Shown here in pieces: positions 24,816 to 33,265 of a stretch of 51,316 bases of DNA. Each line of letters begins with the position of its first letter. The first letter of the stretch is position 1. The notes beneath the pieces are model-generated. The model made no database searches. It had not been told where the DNA came from and saw nothing but the letters and a program-made list of their open reading frames with translations. Source of the stretch: Fibrobacter succinogenes (GTDB lineage Bacteria; Fibrobacterota; Fibrobacteria; Fibrobacterales; Fibrobacteraceae); assembly GCA_902799745.1 (NCBI GenBank), contig CADCBQ010000020.1, positions 1 through 51,316 on the forward strand, read 5' to 3'. A program made the position numbers and the translations under genes.

Positions 24816-25649
24816 ATGAAAGATATACTTGAATATACGAGCTACCGCCAGTATATTGCAGATTACTACGCCGACAAAAAGGCGAAATCTGCGTTTACCT
24901 GGCAGGAGTTTGCTGCTTCGGCGGGCTTTTCTTCGCCGGTTTACCTTAAATATGTAAGCGAGGGTCGCTTTAATTTGAGCGAGGCCGCGGCAGACCGCAT
25001 GGCGCGTCTGATGCATCTTGCTGATTATGAACGCGAGTTCTTTGTCGAAATGGTCAAGTTCGACCATGCCAAAAACGATGCGCAAAAGCGTGCGGCGTTC
25101 AGCAAGATGGTTGCAATCGGGGAGGCCCACAAGGCAAAGGTGGTAGATGCGGAATCGTTCCGCTTCTTTGAAGATTGGAAAAAGCCGGTGCTCCGTGAAC
25201 TTGCCCCTGCCATGCCGGGAGCAAAGCCCCTGGCGCTTGCGCATGCGTGTCGCGCCAAAGTCTCTGCGGCCGAAGTTTCGGAAACGTTGAGTTTCTTGGT
25301 CAAGGCGGATTTGCTCAAGAAAGATGAAAACGGAAACTACTCGCAGACGGACAAGGTCGTAACGACGGGTCCCATGGAATTTACGCCGCTCGCGATCCGT
25401 GGACTTCATCGCCAGATGGGTGAACTTGCGCTTGATGCAATTGAGGGCGTGCCGCAAAACGAACGCCATTTTTCGGGCCTTACGCTTGGTGTTACTCGCG
25501 AGGCTTACGAAAAAATCGTCAAGAGAATTGCCGAGTTCCGCAAGGAAATTATCGCCATCGCAACAGAAAATTCTAAAACGGAAGAGGTGTATCGTTTGAA
25601 TATGCAGTTCTTTCCGATGACAAATATGAAAGAGTCTAAAAAGGGTTAG
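24816..25649 (+). CDS. TIGR02147-type regulator, unit 1
   Basis: 277 residues of the Fibrobacter-enriched TIGR02147 family, probably a cytoplasmic DNA-binding regulator. Start after GAGGAGGACAA; upstream frame ignored. The first 20 residues (MKDILEYTSYRQYIADYYAD) are identical or nearly so in all three copies here. A helix-turn-helix-like segment covers ~28-55 (WQEFAASAGFSSPVYLKY), followed by a helical dimer/sensor region with the conserved phrases APAMPGAKPLALAHAC and MGELALDAIEGVP, and a C-terminal YRLNMQFFPMT. It is 9 bases before its FISUMP gene, so it is co-transcribed and probably controls it or its own unit. Target and signal unknown. Confidence 0.9.
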   Translation: MKDILEYTSYRQYIADYYADKKAKSAFTWQEFAASAGFSSPVYLKYVSEGRFNLSEAAADRMARLMHLADYEREFFVEMVKFDHAKNDAQKRAAFSKMVAIGEAHKAKVVDAESFRFFEDWKKPVLRELAPAMPGAKPLALAHACRAKVSAAEVSETLSFLVKADLLKKDENGNYSQTDKVVTTGPMEFTPLAIRGLHRQMGELALDAIEGVPQNERHFSGLTLGVTREAYEKIVKRIAEFRKEIIAIATENSKTEEVYRLNMQFFPMTNMKESKKG

Positions 25650-25658
25650 GAGGATACC

Positions 25659-27347
25659 ATGAAATACACGAAAAAAGCAGGACAGTTTGTCTGCAAAATG
25701 GCGATGCCGCTCGCCTTGATGTTCGCGGCCTGTTCCACAGAGGGTGACCATGTTAATGCACAAGTGGGGGACACTCCGACATTGCCGCGTGGTGGCGCCG
25801 AAGAGGAAACCAGCGTGGTCGCAAGTCTCGAAAATGTGACGGTCGGTGGCCGCGCGAAGAGAATGTCTCCTCTCGGCGGAAGTGAAGATTTGGGAGAATG
25901 GAACGGTGCAGCTGGGGAAGGTTCTGTTATAAGAATGGCGGAACTTGACTCGGTTACATTGGATACGACGGGCGTTTTTTACTATACGGAATGCTTCAGC
26001 TCGTCGGGTGACTTTAGCTTCGATAGTGTGTCGTTGAACAGTCCGTATGTTATGTTTGAGCTCGCTCCCTATGTGGAAGATGAATATTGGGCGTGGAATG
26101 GCGAATGGTCGTTCCCTGAATACGATGATTGGGATGATCGGTATGTGATTACATATAGGGTCGTCGTTGATGTCCGCGAAACAAGAGATGTTGACATTAA
26201 TGCCATGACTTATTTGGAATCGGCCCGTTTGCTTAATTTGGTAAAACAAGGGTATGCTTTTGCTGAGGCCAAACAACGGGCTGATAGAGAGCTTCTTGAT
26301 GCCTTTGGTATGTACGATGATTCTTTTGACTATGATAGAAGTTCGTATATTGGAAATAGGAATCATGTGAGTGTAGTGGATTACGTTGATGGGAAGTTTT
26401 TCGAATGGACGGAATTGCATCCGGCGTCATTGATTGCCAATGTATTTGGTAATACGGGATCCTTATCTACGGTTGATTCTATAAGGGAGTTCTTGGCTGA
26501 AGATGTTTATGGGCTGAAAGATAGTGAAAATCTTTCTGATAGTTCTAAAAATACTTTGTATAATATTGTGGCAGGAATGTATGGACTCGGAAGATGTAAT
26601 GCCTCCGTTGAAGGAACGGGTGCGGAGGTTCCGGGGACTTCTGAACGGTATATGAATATTTATTGTTTGTCGGGACAATGGGTGGTTTTAGATGGCCGTT
26701 ATAAAGTGTCTGAAAAGGTGCCTACTACGATTGGTTCGTTACTGGACAGTCGCGATGGGACTATTTATAAAACGGTGACGTTTGATATCGATGGACAACC
26801 TCAGACATGGATGGGCGAAAACTTGAGATACAGTGATGAAACGATTGAGCCGATAAGGCATTTTGATTCGAATTATGTCGCCATATTCCAAAACCCTGGT
26901 TATCCTGAAATCGTTGCTTCCTTGGATTCGACTTATTGGAATACGGTGTATATATACAAGGAACCTGATGTGATTGGTGGTGATTCGATGAACGTGGATG
27001 GTGAATATTTTAGGGGTATATGCCCGGATGGATGGCATATCCCGGAGCTGAAAGAATGGTCACGTATGCTGTATCTCATGGAGGAACGTACGGGTGGATG
27101 TGAGCATCGTGATTGTACTGATTTTGTTGAAAAAGAATATCTAGGTACTTACGCATCAAGGTATTTACCCCAAGTTGGGTTCGGCGATTTTACCTATGAA
27201 GCGTTTGCCTATGTTGCCCAATCGGAGGGAAAATGGTATTTGAAGGGTATTTCAATGACCGATGGGAATGTGGAAACGATGTATGCTTGGGAATCGTATG
27301 GATGGCCGTATGGTTATGTTTCTATCCGCTGTGTTAAGGATGAATAG
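25659..27347 (+). CDS. FISUMP (TIGR02145-type) lipoprotein, unit 1
   Basis: 562-residue surface lipoprotein. Signal peptide with lipobox FAAC (QFVCKMAMPLALMFAACS), identical at protein level to unit 2 although the mature parts differ. Order: variable beta domain; helical motif (ARLLNLVKQGYAFAEAKQRA) near residue 190; Cys module C-YMNIYC-W near 310-335; then the Fibrobacter major paralogous domain from ~366 (DGTIYKTVTF, QTWMGENL, GICPDGWHIP near 452, VSIRCVKDE at the end). In other family members this domain is on secreted or surface proteins; role in adhesion is plausible but unproven. Ribosome site TTAGGAGG. Confidence 0.93.
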   Translation: MKYTKKAGQFVCKMAMPLALMFAACSTEGDHVNAQVGDTPTLPRGGAEEETSVVASLENVTVGGRAKRMSPLGGSEDLGEWNGAAGEGSVIRMAELDSVTLDTTGVFYYTECFSSSGDFSFDSVSLNSPYVMFELAPYVEDEYWAWNGEWSFPEYDDWDDRYVITYRVVVDVRETRDVDINAMTYLESARLLNLVKQGYAFAEAKQRADRELLDAFGMYDDSFDYDRSSYIGNRNHVSVVDYVDGKFFEWTELHPASLIANVFGNTGSLSTVDSIREFLAEDVYGLKDSENLSDSSKNTLYNIVAGMYGLGRCNASVEGTGAEVPGTSERYMNIYCLSGQWVVLDGRYKVSEKVPTTIGSLLDSRDGTIYKTVTFDIDGQPQTWMGENLRYSDETIEPIRHFDSNYVAIFQNPGYPEIVASLDSTYWNTVYIYKEPDVIGGDSMNVDGEYFRGICPDGWHIPELKEWSRMLYLMEERTGGCEHRDCTDFVEKEYLGTYASRYLPQVGFGDFTYEAFAYVAQSEGKWYLKGISMTDGNVETMYAWESYGWPYGYVSIRCVKDE

Positions 27348-27390
27348 CGAATTTGGGGGTTAAGGAGGATCGGTTAGGAGGCCGATTGGG

Positions 27391-27420
27391 AGAAGGCGTG
27401 CTTCGGCACGCCTTCTTTAT
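27391..27420 (+). terminator. Terminator of unit 1
   Basis: An 11-bp perfect stem, AGAAGGCGTGC and GCACGCCTTCT, closes a stable TTCG loop and is followed by TTATATATA. Confidence 0.92.
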
Positions 27421-27531
27421 ATATACGAACAACGAAATTCTATTTATTGTGAAAAATGCTTAATTTTTATACAATTTTGAAAGAAATGCTTAAAATTTGG
27501 AAAAATAGCGAAAAATTTATTGTAAAAACTA

Positions 27532-27560
27532 TTGACTTTTGAAAAATCTTTGTTTATATT
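27532..27560 (+). promoter_or_regulatory. Promoter of regulator/FISUMP unit 2
   Basis: TTGACT (27532-27537), 17 bases, TATATT (27555-27560). Confidence 0.9.
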
Positions 27561-27569
27561 TAGGGTGTA

Positions 27570-27587
27570 CTTAACCGGGGGGTTAAG
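27570..27587 (+). promoter_or_regulatory. 5'-terminal leader hairpin, unit 2
   Basis: CTTAACC (27570-27576) pairs perfectly with GGTTAAG (27581-27587) around GGGG. Compared with units 1 and 3 the stem is kept by a compensating change (A-T here, G-C in unit 3, G-U in unit 1), while the internal CCGA/TCGG hairpin is missing. It abuts the ribosome site AGGAGG. Confidence 0.7.
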
Positions 27588-27597
27588 AGGAGGACAA

Positions 27598-28428
27598 ATG
27601 AAAGATATACTTGAATATACGAGCTATCGTCAGTATATCGCGGACTACTACGCCGACAAAAAGGCGGAATCTGCGTTTACCTGGCCGGAGTTCGCTTCTG
27701 CGGCGGGATTTTCTTCGCCGGTCTACCTAAAATATGTGAGCGAGGGCCGCTTCAACTTGAGCGAAGCGGCTGTCGATCGCGTTGCCGCGGCAATGCACCT
27801 GTCCGGTGGCGACTTGGACTTTTTCCGTGAGTTGGTTCGCTTCGATCATGCCAAGACGGACAAGACCAAAAAGGAATCATTCCAGAAGTTGGTGGCGATG
27901 GCTGAAAGCCGCAAGGTGAAAGTTGTCGAGGCCGATGCGTACCGCTACTTTGATAGCTGGAAAAATCCGGTGCTTCGCGAACTGGCGCCTGCCATGCCCG
28001 GGGCAAAACCGTTAGCACTTGCAAAAGCGTGCCGTCCTAAAATTACCGCTGCCGAAGTCAGCGATTCGCTGAACTTTCTGGTGAAGGCGAATATGCTCCA
28101 GAAAGATGAAAACGGCAATTACGTTCAGACGAACAGGTCGATTACGGCCGGCCCCATGGAAGTGACGCCCGCTGTGATTCGTGGCTTGCACCGTCAAATG
28201 GGCGAACTCGCGCTCGATACAATCGAGGGTGTGCCGCAAAATGAACGGCGTTTTTCTGGCGTGACCTTGGGCATTACGCAAAATGCCTACGATGAAATTG
28301 TCAGGGAAATTGATGCGTTCCGCAAACGCGTTATTGAAATTGCCACTAGGGAAACTGAAACGGATGAGGTGTACCGCCTGAACATCCAGTTTTTTCCCAT
28401 GACAAACAAGGGTTCTAAAAAGGGTTAG
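27598..28428 (+). CDS. TIGR02147-type regulator, unit 2
   Basis: 276-residue paralogue of the 24816 and 30642 products. N-terminus and helix-turn-helix-like region (WPEFASAAGFSSPVYLKY) are nearly unchanged; the middle differs most (for example MAESRKVKVVEADAYRYFDS), where a ligand or partner would bind if specificities differ. C-terminal YRLNIQFFPMT is conserved. Start at 27598 after GAGGAGGACAA. It precedes its FISUMP gene by 9 bases with the junction sequence GGGTTAGGAGG also present in unit 1. Confidence 0.9.
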   Translation: MKDILEYTSYRQYIADYYADKKAESAFTWPEFASAAGFSSPVYLKYVSEGRFNLSEAAVDRVAAAMHLSGGDLDFFRELVRFDHAKTDKTKKESFQKLVAMAESRKVKVVEADAYRYFDSWKNPVLRELAPAMPGAKPLALAKACRPKITAAEVSDSLNFLVKANMLQKDENGNYVQTNRSITAGPMEVTPAVIRGLHRQMGELALDTIEGVPQNERRFSGVTLGITQNAYDEIVREIDAFRKRVIEIATRETETDEVYRLNIQFFPMTNKGSKKG

Positions 28429-28437
28429 GAGGTTATC

Positions 28438-30369
28438 ATGAATTACTCAAAAACGGCTGTGCAGTTTGTCTGCAAAATGGCGATGCCGCTCGCCTTGATG
28501 TTCGCGGCTTGTTCCACAGACGATGGGAACACAGTCATTTCGATGATGGAGAATACTCCGGGGGCGCCGATGGAAATGGGCGGGTCTTCTGAGGAGCCGA
28601 ACATAATTGCGAGAGTGGATACAATTGCTCTGAAGGGCCGGGCCGGTAATGTCTATCCCCGGATGTTGATGGATGCCGCGCAAGGCTCGTCTGTTGGCGG
28701 AAAAACGACTTATTCTCCAAGAGGAACGGTCGTTACGCTGTACGAACTGAATCCTGCAACTCTTGACGTGTCGGAACGTTTTTTTGTCGATACGATTGAC
28801 AACGATAGCGGACTGTATGCGTTTGATGATGTCGTTGTGCATAGCCCGTATGCTTTAATTGTAGTCCAGGATAGGTGTATTACGGACAATTGCCGTGAAC
28901 GCGGTGCGTGGTTCGATGGGCTCCCGATAGGGTATGATGGAAAGAATATGCAAGTAGATAGTTCTGGTTCGTATACGGTGATTATGACCGCGATTGTAGA
29001 TTTGCAAAAGACTCAATATGCGAATGTCAATGCGTTGACAGATGCGAAGGTTCCGCTTGTGCGCAAGTATTATGCGGAAGGAACGTCGTTTGAGGAAGCG
29101 GGCAAAAAGGCGGAGCGAGAACTTCTTGAAAGCCTCGGTATTTATGAGGGCTTTGAAGATTTCGAAAAAATAGGTGATGAAAATGCCGAATTGCCTTTTG
29201 TGCTGGGACTTATATCGATGAAGTCAACTTTTTCCTGCGGTGTCTATTTTGAAACAAATCTTCGATATCGCAATGTTCCCTCTGAATTCTACTCGGATAT
29301 GGGTGATTATTATTGGGGTCGTTTGAAGATGCTTGATTATCAAGCGGGCTGTATGGCGCATGAGCTGGAACTTGACCGTTGCGATGAATCTCGCGAAAAT
29401 GAATCGAAGGAATTTTTGCTTGGGTTCTTGGATCATTATTCGTTTGTTTGTCATTCGAATAAGTGGAGAGCCGGCTATAAAAAAATTGATTACGTGGGCG
29501 GGACGATGGTTGATGCCCGAGATGGAAAGACATACAGGACTGTCGAGTATAATTGGATGGGTAAGAAGCAGACCTGGATGGCTGAGAACTTGAATTACGA
29601 GGGTGTCGAAAAGTCGGCGTGCTATGAGAGCGATCCGGATTGCAAATATTATGGACGTTTTTATGCGTGGCAGTCTGCGATGAATCTTGCACCTTCTTCT
29701 GTTGAAGTCAGAAAGGTAAATTATGATGATGAATACGATGAAACGACGGATACATACACGGAGATAACGGATACGCTGATTGTTGAAGACGCGTGTTCCT
29801 CGAAGTTGCCGATGGACAGAAGGGGCTTGAATGCGTTTGTTGAAGTGGAAAATAGTGGAGTGTGGAGGCGTGAACCCGATGAAACTTATGATAGTGCGAA
29901 AGCCTATTGCGATGAAAAGTATCCTTCTTCGTTCTATTATTTGAATCTTTCGAAGTTTATGCCGCAATCTGCTCCGGTTCGTCACCAAGGTATTTGCCCG
30001 GATGGATGGCGAATTCCGAATGATGAAGATTGGCAGTTGTTGCTTGAAATGGTGAAAGGCTTGTATGGAAAAGGGGATGCCACGATGGTACTGCTACTCC
30101 AAGATGAATTGGCGACAGGTTTTGGATTCATGACGCCGGTGAGCTTTAAGGTGAAGGGGGATCCGAATAATCCTGTTGCGACGGAGCGCAGAGATACGGA
30201 TAACATTGTGTTTGCAACGGTCCCGGATTTTAATAGTGACAACGACTCGCAGGCTATTTATTATTCGTTTGTGACAATGGTGATGTCGAAGAGTATTAGC
30301 TCGTATAGTTATAACATGTACTATGATCTTAATTCGGTCGTTTCTGTCCGTTGCATTAAAAACGATTAG
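28438..30369 (+). CDS. FISUMP (TIGR02145-type) lipoprotein, unit 2
   Basis: 643 residues, the longest of the three tandem copies. Same signal peptide as unit 1 (lipobox FAAC). Variable beta domain, helical motif (VRKYYAEGTSFEEAGKKAE) near 205, Cys module CDESRE...YSFVCHSNKW near 315-345, then the FISUMP domain from ~361 (RDGKTYRTVEY, QTWMAENLNYEG, CKYYGRFYAWQSAM, GICPDGWRIP near 519, VSVRCIKND at the end). This copy keeps the canonical YGR.YAW core between the two halves; units 1 and 3 have shorter middle regions. Predicted surface-exposed; ligand unknown. Confidence 0.93.
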   Translation: MNYSKTAVQFVCKMAMPLALMFAACSTDDGNTVISMMENTPGAPMEMGGSSEEPNIIARVDTIALKGRAGNVYPRMLMDAAQGSSVGGKTTYSPRGTVVTLYELNPATLDVSERFFVDTIDNDSGLYAFDDVVVHSPYALIVVQDRCITDNCRERGAWFDGLPIGYDGKNMQVDSSGSYTVIMTAIVDLQKTQYANVNALTDAKVPLVRKYYAEGTSFEEAGKKAERELLESLGIYEGFEDFEKIGDENAELPFVLGLISMKSTFSCGVYFETNLRYRNVPSEFYSDMGDYYWGRLKMLDYQAGCMAHELELDRCDESRENESKEFLLGFLDHYSFVCHSNKWRAGYKKIDYVGGTMVDARDGKTYRTVEYNWMGKKQTWMAENLNYEGVEKSACYESDPDCKYYGRFYAWQSAMNLAPSSVEVRKVNYDDEYDETTDTYTEITDTLIVEDACSSKLPMDRRGLNAFVEVENSGVWRREPDETYDSAKAYCDEKYPSSFYYLNLSKFMPQSAPVRHQGICPDGWRIPNDEDWQLLLEMVKGLYGKGDATMVLLLQDELATGFGFMTPVSFKVKGDPNNPVATERRDTDNIVFATVPDFNSDNDSQAIYYSFVTMVMSKSISSYSYNMYYDLNSVVSVRCIKND

Positions 30370-30405
30370 TGGATTTGGGGGTTAGGAGGAAAGAGGAGAA
30401 CAGGG

Positions 30406-30433
30406 AGGCGGGCTTCGGCCCGCCTTCTTTTTT
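30406..30433 (+). terminator. Terminator of unit 2
   Basis: AGGCGGGC and GCCCGCCT, 8 bp, close a TTCG loop and are followed by TCTTTTTTTT. Confidence 0.93.
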
Positions 30434-30558
30434 TTGTCTATTGCCTTCGCTCGGCGTAATGTTCTTTTTTTTATGTCGTAAAAAATTGCGATTTTTAAAT
30501 AGAAATACAAAAATGTGTGAAATTTGCTAAAAAACTTAAAATTTATGTCATAAAACTA

Positions 30559-30587
30559 TTGACTTTTTAAAATTCTTTGTTTATATT
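30559..30587 (+). promoter_or_regulatory. Promoter of regulator/FISUMP unit 3
   Basis: TTGACT (30559-30564), 17 bases, TATATT (30582-30587). Confidence 0.9.
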
Positions 30588-30596
30588 TAGGATGTA

Positions 30597-30631
30597 CTTA
30601 GCTTGGGCCGAGTTTTCGGGGGGGGGCTAAG
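30597..30631 (+). promoter_or_regulatory. 5'-terminal leader hairpin, unit 3
   Basis: CTTAGC (30597-30602) pairs perfectly with GCTAAG (30626-30631); inside, CCGA/TCGG (30608-30619) closes GTTT, whereas unit 1 has GAAA in that loop. The ribosome site GAGGAGG follows at once. Confidence 0.7.
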
Positions 30632-30641
30632 AGGAGGACAA

Positions 30642-31472
30642 ATGAAAGATATACTTGAGTACACGAGCTATCGCCAGTATATCGCGGATTATTACGCCGA
30701 AAGAAAGGCGAAGTCTGCGTTTAGCTGGCAGGAGTTCGCGACCTTGGCGGGGTTTTCCTCGTCAATTTTCCTGAAATACGTAAGCGAAGGTCGCTATAAC
30801 TTGGGCGAAGCTACTGCCACGCGCGTAGCGGCAGCCATGAACCTTGCGGATTACGAGTGCGACTTCTTCGTGGAACTGGTCAAGTTCGACCATGCGAGAA
30901 CAGATGCCGAAAAGAAGGCCGCTTATGGCGAGATGATTTCGATTGCCGAGGCGCACAAGGCGAAAGTCCTGGAAGGCGATTCGTTCCGCTTTTTCAGTGA
31001 TTGGAAAAATCCGGTCATTCGCGAATTGGCTCCCGCCATGCCGGGGGCAAAACCTTTGGCGCTAGCCCATGCCTGCCGCGAAAAAATAACGGCGGCCGAG
31101 GTGAGCGAAACCTTGAATTTCTTGGTCAAGGCTGGCTTGCTCCAAAAAGACGATGCCGGAAACTACATGCAAACCGAAAAGTCGGTGACGACGGGCCCAA
31201 TGGAGGTAACGCCCGTCGCCGTCCGTGGCATGCACCGCCAGATGGGTGAATTCGCCCTTGATGCAATCGAGGGCGTCCCTCAAGACGAGCGTCATTTTTC
31301 GGGCATTACGCTGGGGGTTACGTACGAAGCCTACGACGAAATCGTGCAGGTGATTGCCGAATGTCGTAAAAAGGTCATCGCGATCGCAACCAGGGATTCT
31401 GCAATAGACGAAGTGTATCGCCTGAACATGCAGCTTTTCCCGATGACAAACATCAAAGGTTTAAAAAAGTAA
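30642..31472 (+). CDS. TIGR02147-type regulator, unit 3
   Basis: 276-residue third copy of the regulator. N-terminal 18 residues match the other copies; helix-turn-helix-like region WQEFATLAGFSSSIFLKY. Conserved phrases APAMPGAKPLALAHAC, MGEFALDAIEGVP and YRLNMQLFPMT are present. Start at 30642 after GAGGAGGACAA, the leader hairpin lying directly upstream. It precedes the FISUMP gene by 15 bases. Sequence drift between copies is spread along the middle and end rather than in the presumptive DNA-binding part, so the three may read similar DNA sites while sensing different things. Confidence 0.9.
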   Translation: MKDILEYTSYRQYIADYYAERKAKSAFSWQEFATLAGFSSSIFLKYVSEGRYNLGEATATRVAAAMNLADYECDFFVELVKFDHARTDAEKKAAYGEMISIAEAHKAKVLEGDSFRFFSDWKNPVIRELAPAMPGAKPLALAHACREKITAAEVSETLNFLVKAGLLQKDDAGNYMQTEKSVTTGPMEVTPVAVRGMHRQMGEFALDAIEGVPQDERHFSGITLGVTYEAYDEIVQVIAECRKKVIAIATRDSAIDEVYRLNMQLFPMTNIKGLKK

Positions 31473-31487
31473 AACGAGGAGGACACC

Positions 31488-33128
31488 ATGAACTACTTAA
31501 AAAGACAGATGGTCTGCAAAATGGCGGTGTTATTCGCCTTGACTCTTGCAGCATGTTCTACAGATGACGGTAAGCCCGAAACAGTGATGGGCGGCTCTGC
31601 CGAAGAGACCGGCTTGACTCCGGTGCTTGCCGATATTTCGATCGGTGGCCAGACGGCAAGTTTGCCGACCCTTGTCTCGCAGGACGGCAATGAATACTCT
31701 GAGAGTTCGTCGCTTCGATATAAAGTTTCGCTGATGAAGGTGTTCGAATTGGATTCGGTGTCTTTGGATACGACGGGGGTTGTATTTGAAGGCGCCTTTA
31801 TAAATGGATCCGGAAAATTCGAAATCGACAGCGTTACTTTTAACAGTCCGTATGCGCAATTCGAAATTCACCCCAATCGAAATAGTGATGATTGGTACGA
31901 CGGCATCTGGTACAAGGATTATGTCCCGTATCAGGCCGTCGTGGATTTGCGCGAGACTAGGAATGTGAATGTCAATGTAATGACCTACTTGGAAGCTTAC
32001 CGTTTGCGCTATCTGGTGAATTCGGGCAAAACCTTTGCCGAAGCAAAAGCGCAGGCTGACAGGGAAGTTCTCGCGGCGTTTGGAATCGAGGGTGTTCCGT
32101 TCAATTTCGAAAAGAATGAACATGCCGCAGATTCTGATGTTGTCGATGTCCTGAACTTTGTGGGTTTGTACTTGGGCCCATCTTTGAGCAAATCTAGCGT
32201 TGAATCGTTGGCGCAAAAGTTTGGCGAAGACGGAACGTTTGACAATATTGACGAAGAGACGAAAAAACTTTTTACCGCATGGTCGTTTAGCAAGCTGAAT
32301 ACTATTGTGAAAGAAGACGCCCAAGGCGTTTTGAAAATGTCCGAGCTGTCCAAAGAAATCAATACGAACTTTGCGATTCTTATGCAGGGCCTGGAAGAAT
32401 GTACTGCGGAAAAAGAAGGTGTCGTTATTGAAAATTCGGGTGTCTTGTTCAACTTTGTCTGTACGTCAAAAAAGTGGACAACTTCGGTTAGACAAACTCC
32501 CTATGTTGCGGGCTCTATGACTGACGAACGCGACGGAAAGACATACAAGACGGTGACGTACACCTTGGAAAACGGAACGCAGACATGGTTTGGTGAAAAC
32601 CTGATGTTCAACAGCCCCAATGGTTATTACTCGTTGTCCGAAGTGCTTGCGCTGGATACCTCGATTGTGATGGTGTCGCTTGATGAATGTCTGGCAGAAA
32701 GCGAAGTGCCGTCACTTTGCGATACGTTGCATGCCATGGGCAATAACATCAACTACGATAGAATGATGGCCGCAATCGATTCTGTTGAAAAGGCTACTGG
32801 AACTTATCAGGGGGTTTGCCCCGATGGCTGGCGTCTTCCGAATGGCAACGATTGGGAGAAAATGTTCGGCTTTGTCAAGGAATCGCTGGATCTTGAAGTT
32901 TATACCCTTGCGGATTACTTGTTTGCCGCTGGATTTGGAAACGTGACCTCGAAAGATGGCGGCAAGGAAGTTTGGACCTATTATGCGGTAAAGCCCGATA
33001 GTGCGTATTCGGACCCTCGGGCATCGATGATCATGTTCGGAAGCTATGGAAAATGGCTCGTACAGCAACGTGCGCTGTGGTCTGACCAAATTATCCAGTT
33101 GAATGTGCGCTGCATCAAGGACGAATAG
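31488..33128 (+). CDS. FISUMP (TIGR02145-type) lipoprotein, unit 3
   Basis: 546 residues. Signal peptide related to units 1 and 2 but changed (lipobox LAAC). Variable beta domain with VFELDSVSLDTTGVVFEG, close to the equivalent segment of unit 1; helical motif (YRLRYLVNSGKTFAEAKAQA) near 170; Cys module CTAEKEG...FNFVCTSKKW near 305-330; FISUMP domain from ~346 (ERDGKTYKTVTY, QTWFGENL, GVCPDGWRLP near 442, LNVRCIKDE end). The central YGR.YAW core is lacking, as in unit 1. Predicted envelope lipoprotein, function unknown. Confidence 0.92.
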   Translation: MNYLKRQMVCKMAVLFALTLAACSTDDGKPETVMGGSAEETGLTPVLADISIGGQTASLPTLVSQDGNEYSESSSLRYKVSLMKVFELDSVSLDTTGVVFEGAFINGSGKFEIDSVTFNSPYAQFEIHPNRNSDDWYDGIWYKDYVPYQAVVDLRETRNVNVNVMTYLEAYRLRYLVNSGKTFAEAKAQADREVLAAFGIEGVPFNFEKNEHAADSDVVDVLNFVGLYLGPSLSKSSVESLAQKFGEDGTFDNIDEETKKLFTAWSFSKLNTIVKEDAQGVLKMSELSKEINTNFAILMQGLEECTAEKEGVVIENSGVLFNFVCTSKKWTTSVRQTPYVAGSMTDERDGKTYKTVTYTLENGTQTWFGENLMFNSPNGYYSLSEVLALDTSIVMVSLDECLAESEVPSLCDTLHAMGNNINYDRMMAAIDSVEKATGTYQGVCPDGWRLPNGNDWEKMFGFVKESLDLEVYTLADYLFAAGFGNVTSKDGGKEVWTYYAVKPDSAYSDPRASMIMFGSYGKWLVQQRALWSDQIIQLNVRCIKDE

Positions 33129-33160
33129 CGAATTTGGGGTAGAGAACAACGAGAGAACGA

Positions 33161-33192
33161 GAAGGCGGGCCTTCAACCCTCCTTCTTCTTTT
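33161..33192 (+). terminator. Terminator of unit 3
   Basis: GAAGG-C-GGG pairs with CCC-T-CCTTC (one mismatch) around a 7-base loop and is followed by TTCTTTTTTTT. It separates the triplication from the GGGP synthase gene. Confidence 0.75.
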
Positions 33193-33265
33193 TTTTGTGG
33201 CATGGAGGAAACAAATAATGTATCTTTATGGTATCTTGCGGAGTAGACGCAAGAAAAGGAATTGT

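Noticed and set aside
24801..26420. 539-residue minus-strand frame across unit 1
   Set aside because: Runs antisense through two recognised genes and the leader; His/Arg/Phe-rich shadow composition.
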